A DNA stretch of 64,000 nucleotides. It comes from Streptomyces sp. CB02414 (GTDB lineage: Bacteria; Actinomycetota; Actinomycetes; Streptomycetales; Streptomycetaceae). The position numbers and the translations under genes are program-made. Location: the NCBI RefSeq assembly GCF_001905385.1, contig NZ_LIPF01000008.1, positions 62,001 to 126,000 of the forward strand. Direction: 5' to 3'. The notes under the pieces are model-generated. The model ran no database searches. It was not told the origin of the DNA and saw nothing but the letters and a program-made list of their open reading frames with translations. Shown one piece after another: positions 42,982-51,160 of this stretch. Position 1 is the stretch's first letter, and each line of letters starts with the position of its first letter.

Positions 42982-45429
42982 ATGAAGGAAGTCCTCCCGC
43001 TCACCGAGGGCTGGAGCCTGAGCTACAGCGACAACCTGCTGCACGCCCAGGTCCCCGGCTGCGTCCACACCGATCTGCTCGCGGCCGGGCTGATCCCGGA
43101 CCCCTTCCTCGGCGTCAACGAACCCGCTGTTGCCTGGGTCGGACAGCGGGCCTGGACCTACGCCCGCGACCTGCCGGGCTCCGACACCGCAGGGGAGGGG
43201 CACGAGCGGACCGACCTGGTCTTCGACGGACTCGACACCGCCGCGACCATCACGCTGGACGGCCGGGAGGTGGGCCGCACCCGGAACATGCACCGGCGCT
43301 ACCGCTTCGACGTCACCGGCCGCCACGGGCGCCTAGAGGTGGACTTCGCCTCCGCCTACGACGAGGCGGCCTCGGTGCGGGCGCTGACGGGGGAGCGACC
43401 GAACGTCTACCCGGAGCCGTTCCAGTACATCCGCAAGATGGCCAGCAGCTTCGGCTGGGACTGGGGCCCGACCCTGGTGACCGCGGGCATCTGGCGCCCG
43501 GTCCGGCTGGAACGCTGGTCGACGGCCCGGCTGGCCGACGTACGCCCGCTGGTGACGGTCGAGGGCGGCACGGGCCGCGTCGAGATACGCGTCGAGATCG
43601 AGCGAACCGCGCAGGGGACGGCCCGCCCGCTCACCGTACGTGCCACCGTCGGGGACGGCCTGGCCGAGGCGCGCGGCGTGGTGGAGGGGACACACGCCGT
43701 ACTGACGATGGAGGTGCCCGACGCCGCCCTCTGGTGGCCTCGCGGATACGGTGACCAGCCCCTGTACGACCTGGAACTCGAGCTCACCGAGGAAGCCGCG
43801 GGTCCGGGCGCCGAAGAGCGGCCCCTCGACTCCTGGCACCGGCGCATCGGCTTCCGGACCGTGGAACTGGACCGCTCGGCGGACGAGCACGGCACCGGCT
43901 TCACCCTCGTGGTCAACGGCGAACGGATTCTCGCGCGCGGGGTCAACTGGATTCCCGACGACGTGTTCCCGTCCCGGATCACCCCGGAGCGCTACCGCAC
44001 GCGGCTGCGCCAGACGGCCGACGCGGGCGTGGACCTGGTGCGGATCTGGGGCGGCGGCATCTACGAGGACGACGCCTTCTACGACGCCTGCGACGAGATG
44101 GGCCTCATGGTCTGGCAGGACTTCCTCTTCGCCTGCGCCGCCTACCCCGAGGAGCAGCCGCTGCGCGGCGAGGTCGAGGCCGAGGCCCGCGACAACGTTG
44201 TCCGACTGATGCCCCACCCCTCGCTCGTGCTGTGGAACGGCAACAACGAGAACCTCTGGGGCTTTCGCGACTGGGACTGGGAGCCCGAGCTGCGCGGCGA
44301 CTCCTGGGGCGGCGGCTACTACCTGGACCTGCTCCCGCGGATCGTCGCCGAACTCGACCCCACCCGCCCCTACACCGCCGGCAGCCCCTGGTCCGGCTCC
44401 TGGGACCACCACCCCAACGACCCGGCCCACGGCACGTATCACTCCTGGGAGGTCTGGAACCGCCGGGACTACGCCGAGTACCGCGACTCGGTGCCCCGCT
44501 TCGTGTCGGAGTTCGGCTGGCAGGCGCCGCCCGCCCTGGCGACCCTGCGACGCGCGCTGCCCGGCGAACGACTCGCGCCCGACTCGCCCGGCATGCTGCA
44601 CCACCAGAAGGCCGAGGACGGCAACGGCAAGCTGAACCGGGGCGTGGCGCGCCACTTCGACCTGCCCGAGGGCGACTTCGACCGCTGGCACTACCTCACC
44701 CAAGTCGTGCAGGCCCGCGCGATCGCCACCGGGATCGAGCACTGGCGCTCGCACTGGCCCGTGTGCGCGGGCACCATCGTGTGGCAGATCAACGACTGCT
44801 GGCCGGTCAGCTCCTGGTCGGCCATCGACGGCGACGGCCGGCTCAAGCCGCTCTACCACGAGCTGCGCCGGGTCTACGCGGACCGGCTCCTCACGCTCCA
44901 GCCGGGCGACGGCGACGACGGCCTCGTACTCGCCGCCGTCAACCAGTCCGCCGAGCCCTGGCAGGCACGCATCACACTGCGACGCCTGCGGGCGGACGGC
45001 ACCGAGGTGGCCGAGCACGTGCTCGACGTGACCGTCGCCGCCCGCGCGGTGCACCGCCGGACCGTGCCGCAGGACCTGGCCCCCGCCCAGGGGTCCACCA
45101 AGGAGCTCCTCGTCGCGGACAGCGAGGATCTGCGCAGCGTGCACCTGCCTGTGACGGACCGCGAGTTCGCCTATCCGGTCCCGCACTACGACGTGGCCGT
45201 GGAGTCCCCGATGGGTGCCGGGACGGGTAATGTCGAGGTCGTGGTAACCGCACACACCCTCGTACGCGACCTCCTCCTACAGGCCGACCGGCTCGGACCG
45301 GACGCCGTCTGCGACACCGGACTGCGCACCCTCCTCCCCGGCGAACAACTCCGCCTGCGGGTCACGGGCGCGACCGACACCGGGGCCAATGCCGTCCGGG
45401 CGGCGCTGTTCTGCGTGGAACCGGCGTGA
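42982..45429 (+). CDS. Beta-mannosidase, GH2
   Basis: Cytoplasmic enzyme of 815 residues releasing mannose from the non-reducing end of manno-oligosaccharides. The N-terminal jelly-roll (about 1-170: LTEGWSLSYSDNLLHAQVPGCVHTDLL) starts like known bacterial and animal beta-mannosidases. The barrel domain (about 290-600) has RGVNWIPDD, the acid/base Glu in LWNGNNENLW (near 423) and the nucleophile in FVSEFGWQ (near 509). C-terminal beta domains follow. There is no signal peptide, so it acts after oligosaccharide import. GGAG precedes the ATG by nine bases. The LacI regulator overlaps its stop. Confidence 0.95.
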   Translation: MKEVLPLTEGWSLSYSDNLLHAQVPGCVHTDLLAAGLIPDPFLGVNEPAVAWVGQRAWTYARDLPGSDTAGEGHERTDLVFDGLDTAATITLDGREVGRTRNMHRRYRFDVTGRHGRLEVDFASAYDEAASVRALTGERPNVYPEPFQYIRKMASSFGWDWGPTLVTAGIWRPVRLERWSTARLADVRPLVTVEGGTGRVEIRVEIERTAQGTARPLTVRATVGDGLAEARGVVEGTHAVLTMEVPDAALWWPRGYGDQPLYDLELELTEEAAGPGAEERPLDSWHRRIGFRTVELDRSADEHGTGFTLVVNGERILARGVNWIPDDVFPSRITPERYRTRLRQTADAGVDLVRIWGGGIYEDDAFYDACDEMGLMVWQDFLFACAAYPEEQPLRGEVEAEARDNVVRLMPHPSLVLWNGNNENLWGFRDWDWEPELRGDSWGGGYYLDLLPRIVAELDPTRPYTAGSPWSGSWDHHPNDPAHGTYHSWEVWNRRDYAEYRDSVPRFVSEFGWQAPPALATLRRALPGERLAPDSPGMLHHQKAEDGNGKLNRGVARHFDLPEGDFDRWHYLTQVVQARAIATGIEHWRSHWPVCAGTIVWQINDCWPVSSWSAIDGDGRLKPLYHELRRVYADRLLTLQPGDGDDGLVLAAVNQSAEPWQARITLRRLRADGTEVAEHVLDVTVAARAVHRRTVPQDLAPAQGSTKELLVADSEDLRSVHLPVTDREFAYPVPHYDVAVESPMGAGTGNVEVVVTAHTLVRDLLLQADRLGPDAVCDTGLRTLLPGEQLRLRVTGATDTGANAVRAALFCVEPA

Positions 45430-46454
45430 GCGCACCGTCCGTACGCGTCACCATCAAGGACGTCGCCGCGGCCGCCGGCGTGTCCAAGGGTGCCGTGTCC
45501 CTGGCCTTCAACGACAAGCCGGGGGTGTCCGACGCCACCCGGGAGCGGATCTTCGCGGCGGCCCGGCAACTGGGCTGGGCCCCGAACTCCTCGGCCCGCA
45601 GCCTGTCGCGCCAGTCCGTCGACACCGTCGGCCTGGCGATCTGCCGGCCCGCCCGGCTGCTCGGCCTGGAGCCGTTCTACATGGAGTTCATCTCCGGCAT
45701 CGAGAGCGTGCTGGCCGAGCGGGACTGCTCACTGCTGCTGCGCCTGGTCGGCTCGCTGGACGAGGAGATCGGGCTGCAGGAACGCTGGTGGCGGGAGCGG
45801 CAGGTAGGAGGCTCGATCCTGGTCGACTTCCACCACGAGGATCCACGGATCGCCCCGCTGCGGCGCATCGGCCTCCCTGCTGTGGCGGTCGGTCACCCGT
45901 CCCTCACGGGCGGATTCCCGTCGGTGTGGACCGACGACGACGCGGCCGTCGCCGAGGCGGTGCGCTACCTGGCGGTGCTGGGGCACCGACGCATCGCGCA
46001 CGTGGGCGGTCCCCTGGGGCTCGGGCACAGCGCCATCCGGACGACCGCGTTCGAACGGACCATGAGCGAACTCGGCCTCGACGGCGGTCCGCACGTCGAG
46101 ACGGCCTTCTCGGGAGAGGACGGCGCGCGGGCCACCCGCTCCCTGCTGCTGTCCGCCGAGCGCCCCACGGCGATCCTCTACGACAACGACATCATGGCGG
46201 TCGCCGGACTCGGTGTCGCCGCCGAGATGGGCGTCTCCGTGCCGGACGACCTGTCACTGCTGGCGTGGGACGACTCCCAGCTGTGCCGGCTCACACATCC
46301 GACGCTCTCGGCGATGAGTCACGACGTGCACGGCTTCGGTGCGCAGGTCGCGCGAGTGCTGTTCGAGGTACTGGCGGGCCACGACGTGACCTCCGGGCCC
46401 GTCGCGACGCCCTCGCTGGTTCCGCGGGCGTCGACCGCGCCGCCCCCGTCGTAG
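45426..46454 (+). CDS. LacI-family regulator of the mannan locus
   Basis: Protein of 342 residues. The LacI helix-turn-helix (about 5-55: VTIKDVAAAAGVSKGAVSLAFND then GVSDATRERI) is followed by a sugar-binding core (about 65-335: GLAICRPARLLGLEPFYMEF, AILYDNDIMAVAGLGVA, LLAWDDSQLCRLTHPTLSAM). GTG 45426 overlaps the mannosidase stop, so both come from one transcript and the regulator is under its own control. The likely operator, TGAACCGGT-type, lies before the mannosidase, importer, manA and mannanase genes. The inducer is probably mannobiose or a related sugar. The role resembles ManR of Thermobifida. Confidence 0.92.
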   Translation: MSAPSVRVTIKDVAAAAGVSKGAVSLAFNDKPGVSDATRERIFAAARQLGWAPNSSARSLSRQSVDTVGLAICRPARLLGLEPFYMEFISGIESVLAERDCSLLLRLVGSLDEEIGLQERWWRERQVGGSILVDFHHEDPRIAPLRRIGLPAVAVGHPSLTGGFPSVWTDDDAAVAEAVRYLAVLGHRRIAHVGGPLGLGHSAIRTTAFERTMSELGLDGGPHVETAFSGEDGARATRSLLLSAERPTAILYDNDIMAVAGLGVAAEMGVSVPDDLSLLAWDDSQLCRLTHPTLSAMSHDVHGFGAQVARVLFEVLAGHDVTSGPVATPSLVPRASTAPPPS

Positions 46455-46476
46455 AGCGGCGGGCAGGGACGGTCCA

Positions 46477-46501
46477 GGGGCGCGGCGTCATGCCGCGCCC
46501 C
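46477..46501 (+). terminator. Terminator hairpin after the LacI gene
   Basis: GGGGCGCGGC-GTCAT-GCCGCGCCCC is a perfect ten-base stem with a five-base loop, 23 bases after the LacI stop and followed by TTCG. Confidence 0.88.
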
Positions 46502-46655
46502 TTCGCGTGTCACCGAGAGCTTCGCTGTGAAATGCCACCCGGACCGCGGTAGTTCCACAGGGAATTTCACCCAAGGGCACTGCAAGTGGGTACTGCAAAT
46601 GAGAGCGAAGAGCTGCCCCGTGAGCCGCACTGCGACAACAGTGTCACGAAACCGG

Positions 46656-47630
46656 TTAAGCATTGGTTTCGTGAACGACGGGCGCTGCCGCCCCGCTCCG
46701 TTCTGCGAACTGTTGCCGGGCCGCCGCAGCCGCGCCGATGAGCCCGGCGTCCCGTGCCAGAGCGGCGGGACGCACCTTGAGATCACGCACGAAGTCGAGG
46801 ACCGCGAATGCGCGCAGATGGCGGCGCAGGGGCGTGAACAGCGTCTCGCCCGCCTGTGCGACACCGCCCCCGATGACCGCGACCTCGATCTCCAGCAGCG
46901 CCGCGCTGCCCGCGATCGCGGCGGCCAGCGCCCGGGCCGAACGGTCGTAGGCAGCCAGGGCACGCTCGTCGCCCTCGCGTGCGGACGCGGCGACCGCGGC
47001 GGCCGAGGGCTGCGAACCCGGCCCCGGCGACCAGCCCGTCTGCACGGCGTAACGGGTGATGGCGGTACCGCTGGCGTACCCCTCGACACATCCCCGCGCC
47101 CCGCAGGCGCAGGGCGGTCCGTCGATGCCGACGGAGATGTGGCCTATGTGCCCGGCGTTGCCCGAAGGGCCGGGATGCAGTCGGCCGCCCAGGACGTATC
47201 CGCCTCCGACGCCGGTCGAGACGACCATGCACAGGGCGTTGTCCACGCCCCGAGCAGCCCCCAGCCAGTGTTCGGCAGCGGCCATGGCCACGGCGTCCCC
47301 GAGCAGGACCGGTTCGAGGCCGGTGAGGAGCAGTGGATGGGCGCGCACGCTCTCGACGAGGGGGAAGTCCCGCCAGGCGGGAATGTTCACGGGGCTGACC
47401 GTGCCGGCCGCTGTGTCGACGGGGCCCGCGCTGGCGACGCCCACACCACGCACGGTGCCCCAGGCCGGGGCGGCCGACAGGGTGTCGATCACGGCGTCGA
47501 TCGTCCGTGCCATGCGTTGGGCGGACTCCCTCGCGGGCGTGGGGAGTTCGGCTCGGTGGACGACGGACCCCCCTTCGTCCACCAGCGCTCCCGCGATCTT
47601 TGTCCCTCCGATGTCCAGGGCGGCGTACAC
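46656..47630 (-). CDS. ROK-family sugar kinase, probable mannokinase
   Basis: Protein of 324 residues with the ROK phosphate loop ALDIGGTKIAGALVDEGG (about 4-21), STGVGGGYVLGGRL (near 137), GHIGHISVG (near 158) and the zinc-binding CACGARGCVEGYASG (near 172-186). No DNA-binding domain. It lies downstream of manA on the same strand, so mannose released by beta-mannosidase is the expected substrate, giving mannose 6-phosphate; fructose or glucose cannot be excluded. An operator-like GACAACGTTGTC lies 77 bases upstream. The stop codon falls within a partial TTAACCGGT sequence. Confidence 0.86.
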   Translation of the reverse strand: MYAALDIGGTKIAGALVDEGGSVVHRAELPTPARESAQRMARTIDAVIDTLSAAPAWGTVRGVGVASAGPVDTAAGTVSPVNIPAWRDFPLVESVRAHPLLLTGLEPVLLGDAVAMAAAEHWLGAARGVDNALCMVVSTGVGGGYVLGGRLHPGPSGNAGHIGHISVGIDGPPCACGARGCVEGYASGTAITRYAVQTGWSPGPGSQPSAAAVAASAREGDERALAAYDRSARALAAAIAGSAALLEIEVAVIGGGVAQAGETLFTPLRRHLRAFAVLDFVRDLKVRPAALARDAGLIGAAAAARQQFAERSGAAAPVVHETNA

Positions 47631-47706
47631 CGATGTGGTCCTTTCTCCAGTCGGTCACCGGAAACCTCGAAGCAGGATGTGGACGCGATGAGGAAACCAA
47701 TGATGC

Positions 47707-47718
47707 GACAACGTTGTC
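47707..47718. promoter_or_regulatory. Palindrome GACAACGTTGTC before the ROK kinase gene
   Basis: A perfect 12-base palindrome with a central CG, 77 bases upstream of the kinase start and overlapping the manA stop. It has the form of a LacI-family site but differs from the TGAACCGGT sites. A similar TGACATCGTTGTCA lies before the second mannanase. Confidence 0.5.
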
Positions 47719-48964
47719 ATTGCAGAGAAGCGAACGAATTCTGGGCGATCGCGCTGTGCTCGTCCGGGAGCAGGCCCACGGTGGCCACGAACAGCGTTCC
47801 TTCGCCCTCGACCAGGACTTCCTCGTCCGAAGCGGGAAGGAAGCAGGAGGCGCCGGGGCCGAGGCGCAGCGGCTCGGAGTACCCGGTCCTCGTGCTCAGT
47901 CGGGTCGATCCGTCCGCACAGAAGGCGATGCGGGGGCCGGACGCGGGTACGAGGGGCCCGCTGGAGCCGTCGAGTTCGGTCCTGTAGAGCGCGAACTCCG
48001 CCACCGGGCAGTCGTACAGCCAGGTTGGACCCGGCCCCGGGACGCTCCTGGGCACGACCACCGGCACGCGCACCGTCGGGTCGGTGATCCGTAGCAGCTC
48101 CGGCACGTTCACCTCCTTGGTCGTCAGTCCCGCGCGCAGCACGTTGTCCGAGTTGGCGAGCAGCTCCAGGCCGACCCCGTGCACGTAGGCGTGCAGTCCG
48201 CCCGCCGGCATGAACAGGGCGGTGCCCGGCTCCAGAACCCGGTGGTCCAGCAACAGGGAAGCCACCAGGCCGAGGTCTTCGGGATGATGCCCTGACATGC
48301 GTTCCACCGCCGCGTACGCGGCCGCATGAGGGTGCGCGGACCGCGCCAGGCGGCGGCTCGACGCCACGACGGCGGAAGCCAGCGGCGCGCGATCGTCCGG
48401 CGCCCGTTCGAGCAGGGCGCGCAGGGCCTCGGAGAGGGCTTGCTCACCGGTGCCGGCTCGCAGTAGTCCGATCACCGGGCGAAGGCCGTCGACCCCGAGG
48501 TTCTCCAGGAGGTGTGCGGCCTCCTCGCGGTCGCGGAATCCGGCCAGGACCTCGAAGCGGCTGAGCGCGTAGAGCAGTTCGGGCTTGGGCCAGTCGTCCG
48601 CGTAGGGGCCGTGACCGCCGTGGGCCTGCTGGGCGGCGAACGCCGAGCGGGCCTGGTCCCGGCCCGGATGCACCTGGATGGACAGCGGCTGCTCGGCGGC
48701 CAGCACCTTCAGCAGGAACGGCAGCCTGCCTCCGAACGTCCGGGCGCAGGCGCCCCCCAGCTCCCCGTCCGGATCGCCGGCCACGGCGTCCAGGAGTGTC
48801 GTGGCCCGTCCGTCGCGGGTCAACCCCGCGGGGCCGGACGGATGCGCGCCCATCCACAACTCCGCCTCCGGCCCGGCCGACGGGGTGTCCCTCCCCTGCA
48901 GCCGGGCCAATGCGTCGCGTGAACCCCATGCGTATGGCTTGATGATCGGTTGAAGTAGATCCAC
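47717..48964 (-). CDS. manA: Mannose-6-phosphate isomerase, class I
   Basis: Zinc enzyme of 415 residues interconverting mannose 6-phosphate and fructose 6-phosphate. The N-terminus IKPYAWGSRDALARL matches the family. The zinc ligands lie in QPLSIQVHPGRDQA (near 95-108), KPELLYAL (near 132) and LFMPAGGLHAYVHG (near 250-262). The length is normal. It links mannan degradation to glycolysis and also supports cell-wall mannose supply. TGAACCGGTATA lies 56 bases before its start, tying it to the LacI regulon. The ROK kinase follows 86 bases downstream. Confidence 0.94.
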   Translation of the reverse strand: MDLLQPIIKPYAWGSRDALARLQGRDTPSAGPEAELWMGAHPSGPAGLTRDGRATTLLDAVAGDPDGELGGACARTFGGRLPFLLKVLAAEQPLSIQVHPGRDQARSAFAAQQAHGGHGPYADDWPKPELLYALSRFEVLAGFRDREEAAHLLENLGVDGLRPVIGLLRAGTGEQALSEALRALLERAPDDRAPLASAVVASSRRLARSAHPHAAAYAAVERMSGHHPEDLGLVASLLLDHRVLEPGTALFMPAGGLHAYVHGVGLELLANSDNVLRAGLTTKEVNVPELLRITDPTVRVPVVVPRSVPGPGPTWLYDCPVAEFALYRTELDGSSGPLVPASGPRIAFCADGSTRLSTRTGYSEPLRLGPGASCFLPASDEEVLVEGEGTLFVATVGLLPDEHSAIAQNSFASLQ

Positions 48965-49019
48965 GGTCGTACGTTAACCGTGTCTGAACAGATTCCGTGA
49001 GCTGCCCGGGTCCCGTTAT

Positions 49020-49031
49020 TGAACCGGTATA
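49020..49031. promoter_or_regulatory. LacI-type mannan operator before manA
   Basis: TGAACCGGTATA, 56 bases upstream of the manA start and just beyond the 3' end of the mannanase gene. It agrees with the consensus of the other three sites. Confidence 0.6.
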
Positions 49032-49052
49032 GTTGGTCCGGTCGGCTTTCCG

Positions 49053-50702
49053 TCACACTGACGAGCAGGCTGTTCCATTCAGCGTGAAGGAGTCCGGAAC
49101 GCCGTTCGTGCCGACTTGCGAGGCGCCGCTGAACCCGAAGTTCACGGTCGCTCCGGATGCGATGGACGTGTTGTAGCCCGAGGGATGGGTCACGGTTACG
49201 CTGCGACCGTCCTGGATGCGGGTGGCGTTCCAGATCTGCGTGACGGACTGGCCGCCGGGGAAGGTGAACGACAGCTCCCACCCGTCGACCGCCGTGCTGC
49301 CGGTGTTGTGGATCGTGACGTCCGCGTTGAAGGTGGTTCCCCAGTCCGACAGCCGGTAGTCGACCCGGCACGGTGTGCCGGTCGTGGGGGACGCGGTGGG
49401 TGTGCCGGTCGGGTCCGGTGTGGTGGTCGGCTCGGGGGTCGTCGTCGGCTCTCCGGTGGAGGGCGAGGAGGTCGGGGTGCCGGTCGGGGAGGTGTGACCG
49501 CTCTTGGCGGCCATGCGGGCGGAGTGGGCGCGGAACACGTCGAGTTCCGGATCGCCCTGGGTGACGCCGAACTTCCCGTCGATCTCGCGGTCCTGGTACC
49601 ACCAGAAGGCGCTGCCGTCACCGCCGGCCGCCTCGAAGTCGGCGTAGATCTCGCTCCACCAGGCCGCCCGGTCGACGTTGTGGACGTTGAACTCGCCCAT
49701 GAAGAAGGGCTTGCCGACCTTCTCGTGCGAGTCGGTGATCCAGGCCCGGACCAGTTCCTTCGTCTCGTCCAGGGACAGGTCGGCCCAGTATTCGGTCGGG
49801 TAGGGATGCGCCGAGGTGAAGTCCAGGTAGGGCGACTGCTGGAGGTGGACGAAGGGGTTGCCCTCGTCGCCGCCGAAGCCGTACTGCGTGCCGTGTCCCT
49901 CGATGCCGCCGCCGAGCAGGTGGTTGGGGTCGATCTCCTTGACGAAGGCCCCCATCTCGTCGACCCAGGCTCGCAGTGTGGTCCCCTCGACGTTCTCCTC
50001 GTCGCTCTGGCCTTCGTAACGCGGCTCGTTCATCAGGTCCCAGGCGAAGATGGTCGGGTCGTCCTTGTACTTGACACCGCTGTAGTGGTTCGTCCGGTTG
50101 AGGGCGTGGCTCACGTAGTTCTTGTAGGACGTGAAGCATCCCGGGCAGCGGTCCTTGTCGAAGAACGCGGCACGGGCGGGCTGCCCACCGGACAGTCCCT
50201 CCCAGCCCAGGCGCGTGTCGATGCCGCCGTATGCCTCCCAGTAGTTCTCGAAGACCGGCATGAGGCGCAGCCCGTGCGTCCTGGCGGACTCGATGACGTA
50301 GTCGAAGAGCGCGAACTGCTGCTCGTCGTAGACGCCTTCGGACTTCTCGAAGCCGTGCCAGCTCTCGTGGCTGAACATCCACAGCCTGACGACGTCGACA
50401 CCGTCGTCGCGCATGCGTGCCATGTGGGCGTCGATGCGTTCCTTGTCCATGTACTGCGTCTCGGTGTCGCCGGAGCCCGAGCCGAAGGTGAACAGGTCGT
50501 AGGCGTTGGCGCCGGCGACGTAGTACTCCTCGCCGTCGAGGCAGAAGCGGATCCCGCAGCGCGTGACGAAGGAGTCCTCGGCTGCGGCCGAGGCCGGGGG
50601 CGGGCGCATGAGCGACAGACACGCGCCCGCCAACGCGGCCACGAGCAGGAGCACCAGAGGCGTCACATACCGTCTGGATGAGGGGAGGGGGTGAGCATGC
50701 AT
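49053..50702 (-). CDS. Secreted GH5 mannanase-type enzyme with CBM2
   Basis: Exported enzyme of 549 residues. Signal peptide about 1-40 (ends PASAAA). The GH5 catalytic domain (about 45-400) begins FCLDGEEYYVAGANAYDLF, with the acid/base Glu in WDLMNEPRYEG (near 226) and the nucleophile in FFMGEFNVHN (near 334). A Thr/Pro/Ser linker of about 45 residues (PTTTPEPTTTPDPTGTP) leads to a cellulose-binding CBM2 (about 450-549: WGTTFNADVTIHNTG, WNATRIQDGRSVTVTH). The N-terminal sequence resembles beta-mannanases; context agrees. ATG 50702 has GAGAGAG upstream. TTAACCGGTACA, 31 bases upstream, marks LacI control. Confidence 0.9.
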   Translation of the reverse strand: MHAHPLPSSRRYVTPLVLLLVAALAGACLSLMRPPPASAAAEDSFVTRCGIRFCLDGEEYYVAGANAYDLFTFGSGSGDTETQYMDKERIDAHMARMRDDGVDVVRLWMFSHESWHGFEKSEGVYDEQQFALFDYVIESARTHGLRLMPVFENYWEAYGGIDTRLGWEGLSGGQPARAAFFDKDRCPGCFTSYKNYVSHALNRTNHYSGVKYKDDPTIFAWDLMNEPRYEGQSDEENVEGTTLRAWVDEMGAFVKEIDPNHLLGGGIEGHGTQYGFGGDEGNPFVHLQQSPYLDFTSAHPYPTEYWADLSLDETKELVRAWITDSHEKVGKPFFMGEFNVHNVDRAAWWSEIYADFEAAGGDGSAFWWYQDREIDGKFGVTQGDPELDVFRAHSARMAAKSGHTSPTGTPTSSPSTGEPTTTPEPTTTPDPTGTPTASPTTGTPCRVDYRLSDWGTTFNADVTIHNTGSTAVDGWELSFTFPGGQSVTQIWNATRIQDGRSVTVTHPSGYNTSIASGATVNFGFSGASQVGTNGVPDSFTLNGTACSSV

Positions 50703-50732
50703 AGCGGCTCTCTCGTTCGGAGGTGACTTGCA

Positions 50733-50744
50733 TGTACCGGTTAA
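50733..50744. promoter_or_regulatory. LacI-type mannan operator before the CBM2 mannanase
   Basis: TGTACCGGTTAA (reverse complement TTAACCGGTACA), 31 bases before the ATG. It differs from the consensus TGAACCGGT core at one position. Confidence 0.6.
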
Positions 50745-51069
50745 CCGGGGAGGAACGTAGGGGCGTCTACTTCGACTGTCAATCAATCGCGCAGAGTGCG
50801 TTCTTGCTGGTAACTGCCCACTCGTGACCGTCTCTTGGTGCTGGGCAGCGCGTTTAGCGGTTTAGTACGCCAGAGCTTCTGGACTTGCTGAGGCGAATCT
50901 TGAACGGTCTATTGACATGGATGGAACATCCGGTGCCTCATGGTGTGGCGCTGGGTGGTCCGCAGCCCCTCCGGCTGCCTCGTCGTCCCCGTCACGCCGC
51001 TAGTCCGGCGCCTGCTCCGCAACCCCCGACGCCTGTGAGGGCCTGTGTCGGGCGGCCCCTCCCGCCGTC

Positions 51070-51083
51070 TGACATCGTTGTCA
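51070..51083. promoter_or_regulatory. TGACATCGTTGTCA inverted repeat before the second mannanase
   Basis: Five-base arms TGACA and TGTCA around TCGT, 78 bases before the start at 51161. It resembles GACAACGTTGTC at 47707. The identical 14-mer also occurs inside the importer binding-protein gene (41585-41598), where it may be chance. Confidence 0.4.
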
Positions 51084-51160
51084 TCCGCATGCGCCGGCAC
51101 CGCGTTCAGCGCACCCGGTCAGGTGCCGTCACCCCGTCCCACTCACCCCCGAGGAGACAC

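Larger units (their letters stand above)
50703..51160. other. Divergent promoter region between the two mannanase genes
   Basis: The 458 bases contain no convincing gene. They hold the operator-like TGTACCGGTTAA (50733-50744), a weaker relative TTTAGCGGTTTA (50853-50864) and TGACATCGTTGTCA (51070-51083). The AT-richer part near 50760-50930 is probably where the two promoters lie. Confidence 0.6.
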
